DNA of 64,000 nt from Roseovarius confluentis (GCF_002917925.1 NZ_PPFE01000011.1:124001-188000), one strand, 5' to 3'; positions 34,776 to 44,912 are shown, numbered from the stretch's first letter. Notes: generated by a model not told the origin, from the letters alone. Numbers and translations: made by a program.

Positions 34776-36548
34776 ATGCGACTCTTCAAAGCAAAACAGT
34801 GTGCGCTTTCCGAAACAGCACTCAGTTCTTCGGAACATCTGGCAAAAGGTCTGTCCCGGCGTCAGTTCGGTTTGACCGCGGCTGCCGCGCTTGCCATGCC
34901 GACGGTATTGCGCGCGCACGGATCACCAAAAATCACATCGAAAGGGACCTATGATGTCACTGTCGACCGGGTTCGGATCAACACTGGAAACTTTCGGAAA
35001 ATGGGCGTCGGTTACAACAAGAGCCAGATTCCAACGATCCTGCGTTTCAGGGAAGGCGAGGAAGTCACCATTAATGTGACCAATAATCTTCGCGAGAGCA
35101 CTTCTATACATTGGCACGGGCTTGTCCTGCCATTCCGGCAGGACGGCGTCCCTGGCATCAGCTTCAACGGTATCGCCCCGGGTGAAACCTTCACCTACCG
35201 CTTTCCGATTCAGCAGGCGGGCACGTATTGGTTTCACAGCCACTCAGGCTTTCAGGAACCCGATGGTGCTTACGGTGCCATTGTGATCGAGCCGCGCGAT
35301 GGTGAACGGCTTGGGGCAAATCGCGATTATGTCGTGCAACTGGCCGACAAACACCCGCATCCGGGCAGCCGGATCATGCGGAATCTCAAGAGGATGCCGG
35401 ATTATTACAACCGCTCGCAACGCACGTTGCAGACCCTGATCAAGGATTCGCGTCAGGACGGCCTAAAGGCAGCCCTCAAGGACCGCGGAATGTGGGGCCG
35501 GATGCGAATGATGCCAACCGACATCGAGGATGTGCAGGGATACACGGCGCTCATCAACGGACGAAGCACCTCGCAAAACTGGACAGGACTATTCCGGCCA
35601 GGTGAGAAGATCCGCCTACGGATCATCAATTCTTCGGCCATGACCTATTTCGATATGCGTATTCCTGGCCTGAAAATGACCGTGGTCCAGGCTGATGGCA
35701 ATGACGTCAAGCCAGTCACGGTTGACGAGTTGCGTGTCGCCGTAGCCGAAACGTATGACGTCATCATCCAGCCGCGGGAAAACAAAGTTTATAGCATCAT
35801 TGCCGAATCAATGGGTCGCACTGCGCTCGTTCGTGGGACTCTATCGCCAAAAAAAGGTTATGCCGGGGCCGTGCCGCGGCTCAGGTCCAAGCCATTGCTC
35901 ACAATGGCCGACATGAGCGGCATGATGGGGATGGATATGGGTGACCACGTCATGCAGAACGCAAGTGGCATGCAGACCATGAGTGGAATGGAGCACTCAA
36001 AAATGCAGGGTATGAATAAGCCCGGCATGAACGGCATGGAGAACTCTGGCATGAATATGTCAGGCAATCACGACCCATTCTATGCGCCAGGGAGCGGGCT
36101 GACACCCAAGGCCTATAACGGCGGCAAGTTCCTGTCCTACACGGATCTGCGCGCTGCGCGGCCGCTTTACCGGAACCGCGCTGCCTCGCGCACCATTGAA
36201 CTGCGTCTGACGGGCAACATGGAGCGTTACATCTGGTCGATCAACGGAGTAAAATACGAGGATGCCGACCCAATCGTGCTGAATTATGGCGAACGGGTGC
36301 GCATCCGCTTCATCAATGAGACAATGATGGCGCATCCAATGCACCTGCACGGGATGTGGTCGATCATCGATACCGGTCAGGGCGCGCGTAACCCCATCAA
36401 GCACACGGTGAGCGTCCAACCCGGCACGACAACCGACATAGAGGTAGAGGTCGATGCCCCTGGACAGTGGGCTTTCCATTGTCACCTCTCTTACCACGCT
36501 GACGGTGGCATGTTCCGCAAAGTCGTAGTCAGAGGGCGCCCAGCCTGA
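34776..36548 (+). CDS. copA: CopA-type periplasmic multicopper oxidase
   Basis: This 590-aa protein has a twin-arginine leader (LSRRQFGLTAAAALAMP), three cupredoxin domains and the four copper motifs HWHGL, HSHSG, HPMHLHGM and HCHLSYHADGGM. A Met-rich block of repeated SGM/GMxxM units (about 377-428) is the Cu(I)-binding insert of CopA/PcoA proteins. It oxidises Cu(I) and sequesters copper in the periplasm and is followed 25 bp later by copB. AAGGAG lies before the ATG. This is not the P-type ATPase that shares the name. Confidence 0.94.
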   Translation: MRLFKAKQCALSETALSSSEHLAKGLSRRQFGLTAAAALAMPTVLRAHGSPKITSKGTYDVTVDRVRINTGNFRKMGVGYNKSQIPTILRFREGEEVTINVTNNLRESTSIHWHGLVLPFRQDGVPGISFNGIAPGETFTYRFPIQQAGTYWFHSHSGFQEPDGAYGAIVIEPRDGERLGANRDYVVQLADKHPHPGSRIMRNLKRMPDYYNRSQRTLQTLIKDSRQDGLKAALKDRGMWGRMRMMPTDIEDVQGYTALINGRSTSQNWTGLFRPGEKIRLRIINSSAMTYFDMRIPGLKMTVVQADGNDVKPVTVDELRVAVAETYDVIIQPRENKVYSIIAESMGRTALVRGTLSPKKGYAGAVPRLRSKPLLTMADMSGMMGMDMGDHVMQNASGMQTMSGMEHSKMQGMNKPGMNGMENSGMNMSGNHDPFYAPGSGLTPKAYNGGKFLSYTDLRAARPLYRNRAASRTIELRLTGNMERYIWSINGVKYEDADPIVLNYGERVRIRFINETMMAHPMHLHGMWSIIDTGQGARNPIKHTVSVQPGTTTDIEVEVDAPGQWAFHCHLSYHADGGMFRKVVVRGRPA

Positions 36549-36573
36549 ACCAGTCAGTAAAAGGAAAATCAAG

Positions 36574-37275
36574 ATGAAACGTTTCAAACTGGCCGGACTT
36601 GCCGGCCTCTTTCTGCCATGGGCTCAGGTCACATACGCCGAGCCGCTTATCTGGGGTTTCCAAGCGGAGCAGTTCGAATATCGCGCGATGGATGGTGAGG
36701 ATGCCTTCGTATGGGATTTTGATGCTCTGGCGGGATCGGATGAGTTGAAATTCGTCTGGAGAAGCGAAGCCGAGCTTGGCCTCACATCGGATGATTTCGA
36801 AAAATTGGAAAACCAGGCGCGACTTCAGTTTCCAGTTTCGCCTTTCTTTGATGCCGTAGTGGGGGCTTATGCGGATACGCCGGGTGGGGCACCTGACCGC
36901 TACGCTGGTGTGGTAGGCCTCAAAGGCCTCGCGCCGCAGTGGTTCGAGATCGATGCCGATCTTTTCGTGTCTGATCACCCATTCTTCCGTTTCGAGGCAG
37001 AGTATGAGGCACTGTTGACCAACCGCCTGATTTTCACGCCGAGCATCGAAGTTGATATGCCCCTGAAGGATGATCTGGCGCGCGAACGCGGCGCTGGCGG
37101 TGCTATAGTGGAGATCGGAGCGCGGCTCAGCTATGACGTCATCGACCGCGCTTTTTCTCCTTATGTCGGCGTTAACTACGAGGCCTCTTATGGCGACACG
37201 AAGGACATCGTCAAAGCAAATGGTGAAGATACTGATGCATTTTCGATCGTCTTCGGTACGCGCCTAATGTTCTGA
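36574..37275 (+). CDS. copB: CopB-type outer-membrane copper resistance protein
   Basis: This 233-aa protein has a signal peptide and a beta-rich mature part with alternating patterns (LEIDADLFVSD-like strands) ending in Phe (GTRLMF), as expected for an outer-membrane barrel of the CopB/PcoB family. Its N-terminal Met/His-rich part is short compared with classical CopB. It forms an operon with copA and is followed by a hairpin. Confidence 0.88.
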   Translation: MKRFKLAGLAGLFLPWAQVTYAEPLIWGFQAEQFEYRAMDGEDAFVWDFDALAGSDELKFVWRSEAELGLTSDDFEKLENQARLQFPVSPFFDAVVGAYADTPGGAPDRYAGVVGLKGLAPQWFEIDADLFVSDHPFFRFEAEYEALLTNRLIFTPSIEVDMPLKDDLARERGAGGAIVEIGARLSYDVIDRAFSPYVGVNYEASYGDTKDIVKANGEDTDAFSIVFGTRLMF

Positions 37276-37282
37276 AAATTTT

Positions 37283-37309
37283 GTCGCCCCGGCTGCAAGC
37301 CCGGGCGAC
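37283..37309 (+). terminator. Hairpin terminator after copAB
   Basis: GTCGCCCcGGCT and AGCCcGGGCGAC form a 12-bp stem with one mismatch and a short loop, followed by TTTC, 8 nt after the copB stop. Confidence 0.7.
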
Positions 37310-37598
37310 TTTCAAACTATGCAATCCCCAAAGGGAGCGTGAGAGATTAACAGCCAAACTTGAAACGAAACCGTGATGAGTGGACGGGGACACGCGGGTC
37401 ACATGCGGTAGAGCGGACGCAGCATGGCAATTTCAGCTTAACGAGGTCGCTGTCGATGTGCGCGAGATGATGGGCCAGGCCGTCGACGCCGCGTGAAATG
37501 GAGATTCTACGATTACGTCTTGAGCTTCCATCAGCTGGAAGCCCTAGGGTCGTAGCGACCCGGACGCAATCCCGCCAGATACGAGGACGCACCGCACC

Positions 37599-38027
37599 AT
37601 GTCGAACGATAGAAGCCAAGTCGGCTGGATCACTACAGATACGCTGGGTCCGAGTGCCATCGGTTCGGGGTTGTTCCTCGTATTTGCGCCCGTTCACCTT
37701 TGGGTGCCCGAACAGGTCTCGGTCGCAATCGCGGCCCTGACACTGGCCGTGATCGGGGGCGCCTATATCGGTTTCGGCGCCTCCTCTGGCTTGGCCCGGC
37801 AGTTCTGGTTGGAATTCGGGGCCGCTGCCTTCTACGCGTTTGTGGCGCTTGTTGGTCTGCTCTGGTCCCCGCTCGCGTTGCCGCTGGGACTGGCGGCGCA
37901 TGCGGCCTGGGACCTGCTGCACAGTATTAGCGCCTTCGGTGCACCGGTGCCGAAATGGTACATTCCCTACTGCGTGGTCTTCGATCTGCTGGCCGCCGGT
38001 TTTCTCCTCATCCTTTATCTACCGTGA
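37599..38027 (+). CDS. DUF6010-like membrane protein
   Basis: This 142-aa protein with about four membrane helices has a conserved HAAWDLLHSI segment near residue 105 and VPKWYIPYC, resembling the DUF6010 group. Function unknown. It begins 290 bp after the copAB terminator (37310-37598 holds no gene I can support) and is followed 10 nt later by a VTT protein. Confidence 0.72.
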   Translation: MSNDRSQVGWITTDTLGPSAIGSGLFLVFAPVHLWVPEQVSVAIAALTLAVIGGAYIGFGASSGLARQFWLEFGAAAFYAFVALVGLLWSPLALPLGLAAHAAWDLLHSISAFGAPVPKWYIPYCVVFDLLAAGFLLILYLP

Positions 38028-38037
38028 GGGCGGTCAG

Positions 38038-38721
38038 GTGGCACAGGGCATCACGGTTGGAACAGGCGCAAAAATCGTCCTCGCGGTCGCGCTCGTGGCC
38101 GCTGCGGCGGCGCTGTTCCTTGGGCCCTTATCAGGCTTCGAGGAAGACCTCAGCGGCGAGCGGATATCGGCCTCTGTGAGCGCCGCCGGCGCATGGGGGC
38201 CGATCGTCATCATCGCCCTCATGACGATCGCCATCGTCGCCACGCCGATCCCAAGCGCACCTATCGCCTTGGCGGCAGGTGCCGCATACGGACATACGAT
38301 CGGCACCATTTACATCGTCATCGGCGCCGAACTCGGCGCCTTGGCGGCCTTCGCTCTGGCACGGTTCCTGGGGCGCGATGTGCTGACCAGAAGGTTGGGC
38401 GAGACGGTGGACAAGGGCTGGCTCGGATCGCAGAACGCGCTGGCCCTGACCGTGTTCGCCAGCCGGCTGATGCCGTTTATCTCGTTCGACATCGTCAGCT
38501 ACGCTGCCGGTCTCAGCTGCCTGCATTTCTGGCGTTTCGCTGTAGCGACGCTTGCCGGCATCATCCCAGCCAGTTTCGTTCTCGCGCATTTCGGTAACGA
38601 GGCGGTGAGCGGCGAGCCCGGGCGAGCCGCCTGGGCCGCTGTCGGGCTGGGGGCACTGACGCTGACCCCCCTTATCGTCGGGGCGATCCGCGAGCAGCGC
38701 GGAAGGAAGGCTCGCTCATGA
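38038..38721 (+). CDS. TVP38/TMEM64 (VTT-domain) membrane protein
   Basis: This 227-aa protein (GTG start at 38038, chosen because the longer ORF runs into the upstream gene) has about five helices and VTT features: PIPSAPIALAAGAAYG, ELGALAAFALARFLGRD and SRLMPFISFDIVSYAAG. Such proteins are often found beside mercury and copper genes; some family members are lipid scramblases. It overlaps the next, broken gene by 4 bp. Confidence 0.85.
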   Translation: MAQGITVGTGAKIVLAVALVAAAAALFLGPLSGFEEDLSGERISASVSAAGAWGPIVIIALMTIAIVATPIPSAPIALAAGAAYGHTIGTIYIVIGAELGALAAFALARFLGRDVLTRRLGETVDKGWLGSQNALALTVFASRLMPFISFDIVSYAAGLSCLHFWRFAVATLAGIIPASFVLAHFGNEAVSGEPGRAAWAAVGLGALTLTPLIVGAIREQRGRKARS

Positions 38722-39455
38722 CCGCGACCCCCAGGCCCGACGCGCGCCCGTCCCCGGGCTGGAGAGCCGTTCGCGCGCTGATCCGCCGCGAGCTGTTGCG
38801 GACTTGCCGCTGGCAACTGGGCAATCGGGCATTGCACCTTGCGGATGGCGAAAAGGTGCGCTGGCTGCCTGAAGACATCGAGCGTTTTCTCGTCACGCTC
38901 GATCGTGCAGCGGAAGAGATGCGGGAGATTGCCGGATTGCAGACCCTGCCCGATTGCGGCAGCCGGCTGATGGTGGAGCTTGCCATCTACACCGTCGCCG
39001 CCGATGCGCGCTCTGCGGCGCCCCGGGGCCGAGACGGGGTGCGCGCACGCGGTCGTCACCGATGTCGGTTGGGAACTCTACCGCCGGATGCTGCGCCTGT
39101 CGTCGCTGTCCGCGCGACTCTTCAGCCGCGATCCCGGGCGCAGGCTGCGCTGGACGATCCGGGCGCTGCTGGTGTTTCCCTTCCACCCGGTCGGCGCCCC
39201 GGGCCTTGCTGCGCGCGTCTTTCGCGATGGCGACGACCTGCAAACGCATTTCGCACATGCCCGCCGCAAACATTTGCCCGGGCGGCCGCAGCGCATCGCG
39301 CGGAGCCCGAACTGCTGGAAGCCTTTCGCGAAAGTTGGAGCCTCAACGACCGGCCCGGCGCTAATCTCATCGCCGGGGATGGCAAGCGGGGGCATTCCCG
39401 CAGACCGCAGACGCTCTCGGCCGGGAAGGCACGCGCATCCAAAAAGGGAAATGTC
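38718..39455 (+). pseudogene. L-2-amino-thiazoline-4-carboxylate hydrolase-like gene, frameshifted
   Basis: The first about 95 codons read cleanly (up to ELAIYTVAADAR); homology then continues in another frame (VVTDVGWELYRRMLRLSS, ALLVFPFHPVG, RVFRDGDDLQTHF) and returns to the first for CPPQTFARAAAAHRAEPELL and LIAGDGKRGHSRRP. At least two frameshifts break the gene, unless they are sequencing errors. The family name comes from resemblance and is tentative. Confidence 0.6.
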
Positions 39456-39458
39456 TAG

Positions 39459-40781
39459 ATGAAATCTGAATACAAGGCGAACAGTATAAGCCTCGCGGAT
39501 GCCATCGCGATGGGGACGGGCGTGATGATCGGTGCCGGTATATTCGCGCTGACCGGACAGATCGCACAGCTTGCCGGACCGCTCTTTCCGCTGTCCTTCA
39601 TCGCCGGTGCGCTTGTCACTGCGTTCAGCGCATCTACCTACGTCAAGATGTCCAATGTCTACCCTTCGGCCGGAGGCATCGCGATGATTCTGCAGAAGGC
39701 CTATGGCCCGACGACCGTCGCCGCGGGGGCCGCGTTGCTCATGGCCCTATCGATGGTCATCAACGAAAGCCTCGTTGCGCGGACTTTCGCCACATATTCT
39801 TTGGAGGGATTAGGCGTCGAGCAGACCAACTGGTTGGTTTCTACCCTCGGTGTGGGTCTGATTGTGTTTGCCTATCTCATCAACGCTGCCGGCAACCGGT
39901 CGGTTGGGTTGTTCTCGATCGTCATGGCTATCCTAAAGGTGGGAGGTATCACGCTTTTCGGGGCGGCGGCGCTCTGGGCAGGCGGTATTTCGTTCGAGGC
40001 GGCGACGGACGGGCAATCGACGCAAATCACCGGCTTCGTGGCCTCCGTTGCGCTTTCGATCCTCGCTTTCAAAGGGTTCACCACGATCACCAATAGCGGT
40101 GCCGAAGTGACCAATCCGAACCGTAATATCGGTCGGGCCATCGTTGCGTCCATCGGCATCTGCGTTATCGTTTATCTTCTCGTCGCCTTCGCCGTCGGTT
40201 CCAGTCTTAACCTTGAAGAGATCATCGCTGCAAAAGACTATGCCCTTGCTGAAGCCGCAGGGCCGACCTTGGGCCGCAAGGGCTTCTACCTGACTGTCCT
40301 ACTGGCCATCGTCGCCACGTCCTCAGGACTGATCGCGAGCATTTTCGCGGTCTCTCGAATGCTTGCCATGCTGACCGACATGAAACTGATCCCCCACAGC
40401 CACTTCGGCATGCCGGGTGCGATCCGAGACCATACTTTGGTCTACACCGTGGTTATCGCCAGTTTCCTAGCGGTGTTCTTCGATCTCAGCCGGATCGCCT
40501 CGCTCGGTGCGTTCTTCTATCTGGTGATGGACATCATCATCCATTGGGGCGTGTTTCGGCACCTGCGACAGGAAATTGGTGCCGTGGGGGCTATTCTGCT
40601 CAGCGCGATCGCGCTCGACATCGTCGTGCTAGCGGCGTTTGCCGCTCTGAAATGGCAGAGCGATCCGCTGATCGTGCTGGTGTCCGTCGGGATGATGGCA
40701 GCTGTCTTTGCCTTCGTGGGGCTCTTTCTCCGCCGCCGCCCGCCGCAGGAGGCACACTCCCAATCTCACTCGAAAATGTAG
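39459..40781 (+). CDS. APC-family amino acid/polyamine-type permease
   Basis: This 440-aa protein with twelve predicted helices has the N-terminal [16 protein letters not shown] motif of APC transporters, where the substrate backbone binds. The substrate is not evident. It lies between the broken hydrolase-like gene and lgt in the same direction, 11 nt before lgt, so it shares that transcript. Confidence 0.88.
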   Translation: MKSEYKANSISLADAIAMGTGVMIGAGIFALTGQIAQLAGPLFPLSFIAGALVTAFSASTYVKMSNVYPSAGGIAMILQKAYGPTTVAAGAALLMALSMVINESLVARTFATYSLEGLGVEQTNWLVSTLGVGLIVFAYLINAAGNRSVGLFSIVMAILKVGGITLFGAAALWAGGISFEAATDGQSTQITGFVASVALSILAFKGFTTITNSGAEVTNPNRNIGRAIVASIGICVIVYLLVAFAVGSSLNLEEIIAAKDYALAEAAGPTLGRKGFYLTVLLAIVATSSGLIASIFAVSRMLAMLTDMKLIPHSHFGMPGAIRDHTLVYTVVIASFLAVFFDLSRIASLGAFFYLVMDIIIHWGVFRHLRQEIGAVGAILLSAIALDIVVLAAFAALKWQSDPLIVLVSVGMMAAVFAFVGLFLRRRPPQEAHSQSHSKM

Positions 40782-40792
40782 GAGAGAATCCG

Positions 40793-41716
40793 ATGCTGAC
40801 CGCCGCATTGCCCTTTCCCGACATCGGCCACGAAGTCTTTTCGTTCGATATCTTCGGATTCCACCTCGCGCTGCGCTGGTATGCGCTCGCGTATATCGTC
40901 GGCATACTCATTGGCTGGCGTATTTGCGTTCGGGCCGCCAGGCGGCCCGCAATCTGGCCGAGCGCGGGGGCGCCGATGAAGCCCGCACAGGTCGACGACC
41001 TTCTGACATGGATCATCCTCGGCGTCATCATCGGGGGGCGCCTCGGCTATGTCCTATTCTACCAGCCGCAATACTACCTGCAAAACCCGTCAGAGATCCT
41101 GATGGTGTGGCAGGGTGGCATGTCCTTCCACGGCGGGTTTCTCGGGGTGACGGTTGCGGCTCTCGTTTATTGTCTGCGCTGGCGTTTGCCATTACTGAGC
41201 ACGGCGGATCTCTTGGCGCTGGCGACGCCGCCGGGGCTCTTTCTCGGGCGTCTCGCGAACTTCACGAATAACGAGCTTTGGGGCCGCCCCACCACAATGC
41301 CCTGGGGGGTCGTCTTTCCGGGCGAAGCCGCGCAGACCAGCCCCGGCATCGAGGGGCTCTGCGCGAGGCACCCGTCGCAGCTTTACGAAGCGTTGCTCGA
41401 AGGAATGGTGCTGTGCATCCTTATGCTGGTTCTGGCATGGCGAAAGGGCTGGCTGAAAAGGCCCGGTGCCCTGACAGGGGTGTTTCTTGCGGGCTATGGC
41501 ATGTCCAGGGCCTTCGTCGAGTTCTTCAGGCAGCCGGATTTGCAATTCGTAAGTGAGGATAACCCAATCGGACACGCCCTGCATTTCGGAACCTGGGGAC
41601 TAACGATGGGGCAGGCGTTGTCGCTGCCAATGATCTTTGCCGGACTGGCATTGATCTGTTGGGCTTTTCGCATGCAACAGCGAGATCGCGACCAGAAGAC
41701 AACCGAGACATTGTAA
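40793..41716 (+). CDS. lgt: Prolipoprotein diacylglyceryl transferase
   Basis: This 307-aa polytopic enzyme has the Lgt motifs [28 protein letters not shown] (with the essential Arg) and [12 protein letters not shown]. It transfers diacylglycerol to the lipobox Cys, the first step of lipoprotein maturation. The ATG at 40793 with AGGAGA upstream is clear. With lspA and lnt elsewhere in the window, the island carries the complete pathway. Confidence 0.94.
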   Translation: MLTAALPFPDIGHEVFSFDIFGFHLALRWYALAYIVGILIGWRICVRAARRPAIWPSAGAPMKPAQVDDLLTWIILGVIIGGRLGYVLFYQPQYYLQNPSEILMVWQGGMSFHGGFLGVTVAALVYCLRWRLPLLSTADLLALATPPGLFLGRLANFTNNELWGRPTTMPWGVVFPGEAAQTSPGIEGLCARHPSQLYEALLEGMVLCILMLVLAWRKGWLKRPGALTGVFLAGYGMSRAFVEFFRQPDLQFVSEDNPIGHALHFGTWGLTMGQALSLPMIFAGLALICWAFRMQQRDRDQKTTETL

Positions 41717-41760
41717 GTTTCGATCCGCTCGAACCTATGCAATGAAACGCTGCGCGCCGT

Positions 41761-42321
41761 TTATCCCAAAACGAGAATCAAGTCATCCGACAGCGAAAGG
41801 TCCGGAATGTGAAGGTTCTCTGGTGCGGGTCCTTTTCTGATGCGCCCGGCGGTGTCATAATGCGAGCCGTGGCAAGGGCAAAACCAACCTCCAAAATCGC
41901 CGGAGCCGTTTCCAAGCGGAACGCATCCCAAGTGAGTGCAAACGCCAATCATGACCAAATACTCTTCGCGGCCGGGAACTGCCCGGTGCTCATCGGTCGC
42001 CGGCACGTCCCCGTCGAAGTTGGGGTTTCTTGCGATCGCATCAGGTAGGTCGGCGACACTTTCGGAACGCGCCGCAGAAATTTCCTCTTCAGTTCGATAG
42101 CGGATGAACACCGGTTTTCCCCGCCACTTCAAAGTGAGTTGCGTGCCGGGTGTCAGCTTGGAAATATCCACGCGGATACTGAGCAAAGCTCTGACATCAG
42201 CGGCAGGGTTCATCTGGTTAACAAGCGGCCAGATGGCCGCGCCCGTGACTACGGCCCCTGCCCCGGCAGTTGCATAATATAGGAAATCGCGTCGCTCTGC
42301 ATGGTCAATAGACTTTGTCGT
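41761..42321 (-). CDS. petA: Rieske iron-sulfur protein (bc1-type), lone copy
   Basis: This protein of about 186 aa has a TAT-like anchor [14 protein letters not shown] and [13 protein letters not shown] hinge, and the [2Fe-2S] motifs [10 protein letters not shown] and CPCHGSHYD. It would be the electron-transfer subunit of the cytochrome bc1 complex, but no cytochrome b or c1 gene follows. No ATG, GTG or TTG lies between the upstream in-frame stop and the anchor; a codon ACG (42319-42321) stands where ATG would be expected, giving [12 protein letters not shown]. The first in-frame ATG (42213) would drop the export signal. A CueR-like promoter is immediately upstream. Confidence 0.85.
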   Translation of the reverse strand, partial: TTKSIDHAERRDFLYYATAGAGAVVTGAAIWPLVNQMNPAADVRALLSIRVDISKLTPGTQLTLKWRGKPVFIRYRTEEEISAARSESVADLPDAIARNPNFDGDVPATDEHRAVPGREEYLVMIGVCTHLGCVPLGNGSGDFGGWFCPCHGSHYDTAGRIRKGPAPENLHIPDLSLSDDLILVLG

Positions 42322-42326
42322 AGCTC

Positions 42327-42357
42327 CTCTTAGGGGATTTCAGCACTGGAAGCTCAA
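42327..42357 (-). promoter_or_regulatory. CueR/HmrR-like promoter of the Rieske gene
   Basis: On the minus strand TTGAGC (42352-42357), a 19-bp spacer beginning with the dyad TTCCAGTGCTGAAA, and TAAGAG (42327-42332). A start near 42320 would coincide with the ACG codon, giving an almost leaderless message, or another promoter is used. The interval 42358-42555 has no gene. Confidence 0.5.
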
Positions 42358-42555
42358 GCAGATTCTTGTAACAGACTGTATCGCTACCGGCCTGAACGGT
42401 ATTCCGGGGGGCGTGGAAAGGTAGTGCACAGCAATCAACAAGCTCAGATGTCGCGACTGCTTGACTCGGCATTTTCTTCGGCGTTCAAACCTGCAAAACC
42501 CCAAACATCCTTACGACTTCCTTCGACGACGAAATTGATGTAAGCGAGTCTGGCT

Positions 42556-43555
42556 TGTAGATATGCCGTTACTCGCGGGACATTTTCTTTAACCTCCCAG
42601 GTTTGGGAAGAAGGAGATGTTCATGACCAAAGATCAACGCGAGATCCAACGCAAGTTGCGGATACTGCGACATGCGGAGGAGATCGGTCACGTCGCGAGG
42701 ACTTGCCGCTATTTCGGGATAGGTCGATCCAGCTTCTACCGTTGGCGTCAAGCCTATGCGGAGCGTGGCGAAGCTGGCCTGATCAACGCGCCGCCCATTC
42801 CCAAGTGGCATGCCAATCGGACGCCGCCTGAGCGCGAGAACAAGGTACTTTATCTTCGGCGCAAGTATCACCTCGGCCCGATGCGGATCGTCTGGTACTT
42901 GGAGCGCTATCACGACATCAAACTGTCTGACGCCACGGTTTCGCGCATCCTGCGCCGCCATGGGCTGAACCGCCTCCCTCGCGGCACTCGCATGCGCAAG
43001 GTTCACACCAAACGTTATCAGAAGCAGGTACCCGGCCATCACATCCAGATGGATGTTAAGTTCCTGACCTTCATTGACTAGAAAGGTGAGAAGGTACGCC
43101 GGTTCCAATACACCGCCATCGATGACGCAACGCGGGTTCGGGCGCTGAAGATTTACGAAAAGCACACCCAAGCCAATGCAATCAACTTTGTTGACCACGT
43201 CGTTGAAAAGTTCCCGTTCCGCATCCGCGAAATCAGGACGGATAATGGCCATGAGTTCCAGGCCAAATTCCATTGGCATGTCGAGGATCTTGGCATCCGC
43301 CATGCTTACATCAAGCGCGGGACGCCGCAGCTGAACGGTAAGGTGGAACGGTCACACAGGTCGGATGGGCAGGAATTCTACCAGTTGCTGAGCTACAAAG
43401 GCGATGTCGATCTTGAAGCAAAGTTGGGCGAATGGGAGCGCTTCTACAACTTCCACAGGCCGCATGGCGCACATAACGGAAAGACGCCTTACGAAGCGCT
43501 CAGAGAGAAGCTATAATCAACAAACGGGATGTCCCACGAGTAACCGCACCTTACA
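42556..43555 (+). mobile_element. IS481-type insertion sequence, exactly 1,000 bp
   Basis: The element begins TGTAGATATGCCGTTACTCG and ends with the inverse of TGTAAGGTGCGGTTACTCG, inverted ends of about 27-28 bp with a 1-bp slip. It carries one transposase gene, broken by a stop codon. No target duplication is evident. It cuts a YfcC-like carrier gene on its right; the missing part of that gene is not on its left, so a deletion followed insertion. Confidence 0.85.
42617..43516 (+). pseudogene. IS481-family transposase with an in-frame stop
   Basis: The reading frame of 299 codons has an N-terminal helix-turn-helix (GHVARTCRYFGIGRSSFYRW) and an rve/DDE core (MDVKFLTF, IDDATRVRALKIYEKH, RTDNGHEFQ, NFHRPHGAHNGKTPYEAL). 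A TAG at 43079-43081, probably from CAG, splits it just after the first catalytic Asp. The remaining codons stay open to the TAA at 43514. Confidence 0.88.
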
Positions 43556-43962
43556 ATCATCCAGATCTCGCGCCCTTTCATGCGACCCATCGCCGTCTGA
43601 ATGCCAGTATCGATGGCTTTGGTGGCGTTGACTACGCCAAGAAACCCACCCAGCAGGAGCACAAACAGCGCTACATCAATTGCGTTCGCCGCATAACTGT
43701 CCGGGTCATAGAATCCTGCCACGGGAGCTAGCATGACTTCGACAAAGCCCTGCGGATTGGGATCGACGGTCTGGTAGGTTCCCGGCACGGCGACTTCACG
43801 CCCGACCTCTTCGTTCATCGCACGATCATATTGTCCTGCGGGGATGATCCAGGTCAGGGCTGCGACAATGATGATTAAGACAAAAAGGATCGAGTACGCG
43901 GTCGGAAACCATGACGATACGCCATCACTGTGTGATTCCCTATCGGTTGGATTGTCGCTCAT
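43556..43962 (-). pseudogene. YfcC/DcuC-like C4-dicarboxylate carrier, truncated by the IS
   Basis: About 135 N-terminal residues remain: a soluble start (MSDNPTDRES), helix 1 (PTAYSILFVLIIIVAALTWI), a loop with GQYDR, then the second and third helices, up to REIWM at the IS edge. YfcC-family carriers are about 450-500 aa, so more than two thirds is gone. Confidence 0.8.
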
Positions 43963-43980
43963 GGGTCCGCTCCCGTCTTG

Positions 43981-44631
43981 TCATTGAGTTGCGTCATGTG
44001 TCTGCGTGAGGTTTGGCAAGAAGGCGGGAACACGCGCGGCATACGCGTCGAACCTGTCTCCGAACGCGGCCCGGGTTTCCCGCTCCTCTGCGCGAGCAAG
44101 CCGCACGTACATCCAGATCAACACCGGATACATTGCCAGTGTCAGCAATGTCGGCCACTGGACCAGAAAGCCGTTCAAAACGAGGATGAAGCCCACGTAT
44201 TGCGGATGTCGGACGCGCGAATAGGGACCACTGGTAGCCAGCGTGCCGTTCCGTTGGGCTTGGTAGAGCACTCGCCAGGCAGCCGAGATCATCCAGAACC
44301 CAAGCCCGATCAGAACGAAGCTCAGGATGTGGAAAGGACCAAAATGGGGATTCGCCTGCCAGCCGAAGAGCATTTCCGGAAGGTGGCCGGCATCGTGCGA
44401 AAACCAGTCAATGCCCGGATATGAGGTCTGCAACCAACCGGACAGCAGATAAATCGTGAAAGGAAAGCCATACATTTCAGTAAACAGCGCAACGAGAAAC
44501 GCGCTGAAAGCTCCAAAGCTGCGCCAGTCGCGCGCCGTTTGCGGCTTGAAGAAGCTGAATGCAAAAATGATGAAAATGGCCGCATTCAGCAGGGCAAATA
44601 TCCACAGCCCATATCCTGAATCATGCATCAT
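43981..44631 (-). CDS. Isoprenylcysteine carboxyl methyltransferase-like membrane protein
   Basis: This 216-aa protein with about five or six helices has the C-terminal ICMT/PEMT-type motif: TSGPYSRVRHPQYVGFIL and an EERETRAAFGDRFDAY run. Such bacterial proteins are common in copper islands, but their substrate is unknown. It overlaps the DUF2933 gene by 4 bp. Confidence 0.85.
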   Translation of the reverse strand: MMHDSGYGLWIFALLNAAIFIIFAFSFFKPQTARDWRSFGAFSAFLVALFTEMYGFPFTIYLLSGWLQTSYPGIDWFSHDAGHLPEMLFGWQANPHFGPFHILSFVLIGLGFWMISAAWRVLYQAQRNGTLATSGPYSRVRHPQYVGFILVLNGFLVQWPTLLTLAMYPVLIWMYVRLARAEERETRAAFGDRFDAYAARVPAFLPNLTQTHDATQ

Positions 44632-44861
44632 GACTTGTCACCTCCGCCATGACCCCCGTGCCCACCATGCATGAAGAGATGCATTACGACGCATCCAAGA
44701 AGAAGCAGCGCGAGAAACCCATTGCCGCCGAAAATATGGACACGATGTTCGAATGCGAGGAGGAACGCTCCAATCCCCAGAGCAATCAGAAGAAAGACGC
44801 CTGTGCGAGATTTCCAAAAGCCCTTTTCCTGATTGTCGTGGTTATGATTGTGCTCAGTCAT
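44628..44861 (-). CDS. DUF2933 small membrane protein
   Basis: This 77-aa protein has a His/Asn-rich N-terminus (TEHNHNHDNQ), two helices and a tail HGGHGGHGGGDKS, the DUF2933 pattern. It is often adjacent to copper ATPases, as here. Both His-rich ends may bind metal; function unknown. Confidence 0.85.
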   Translation of the reverse strand: MTEHNHNHDNQEKGFWKSRTGVFLLIALGIGAFLLAFEHRVHIFGGNGFLALLLLGCVVMHLFMHGGHGGHGGGDKS

Positions 44862-44912
44862 TTACTTTGATCCTGTTGCTGTCGAAGGGAGAAATTGTCT
44901 GCCGTCATTGGC

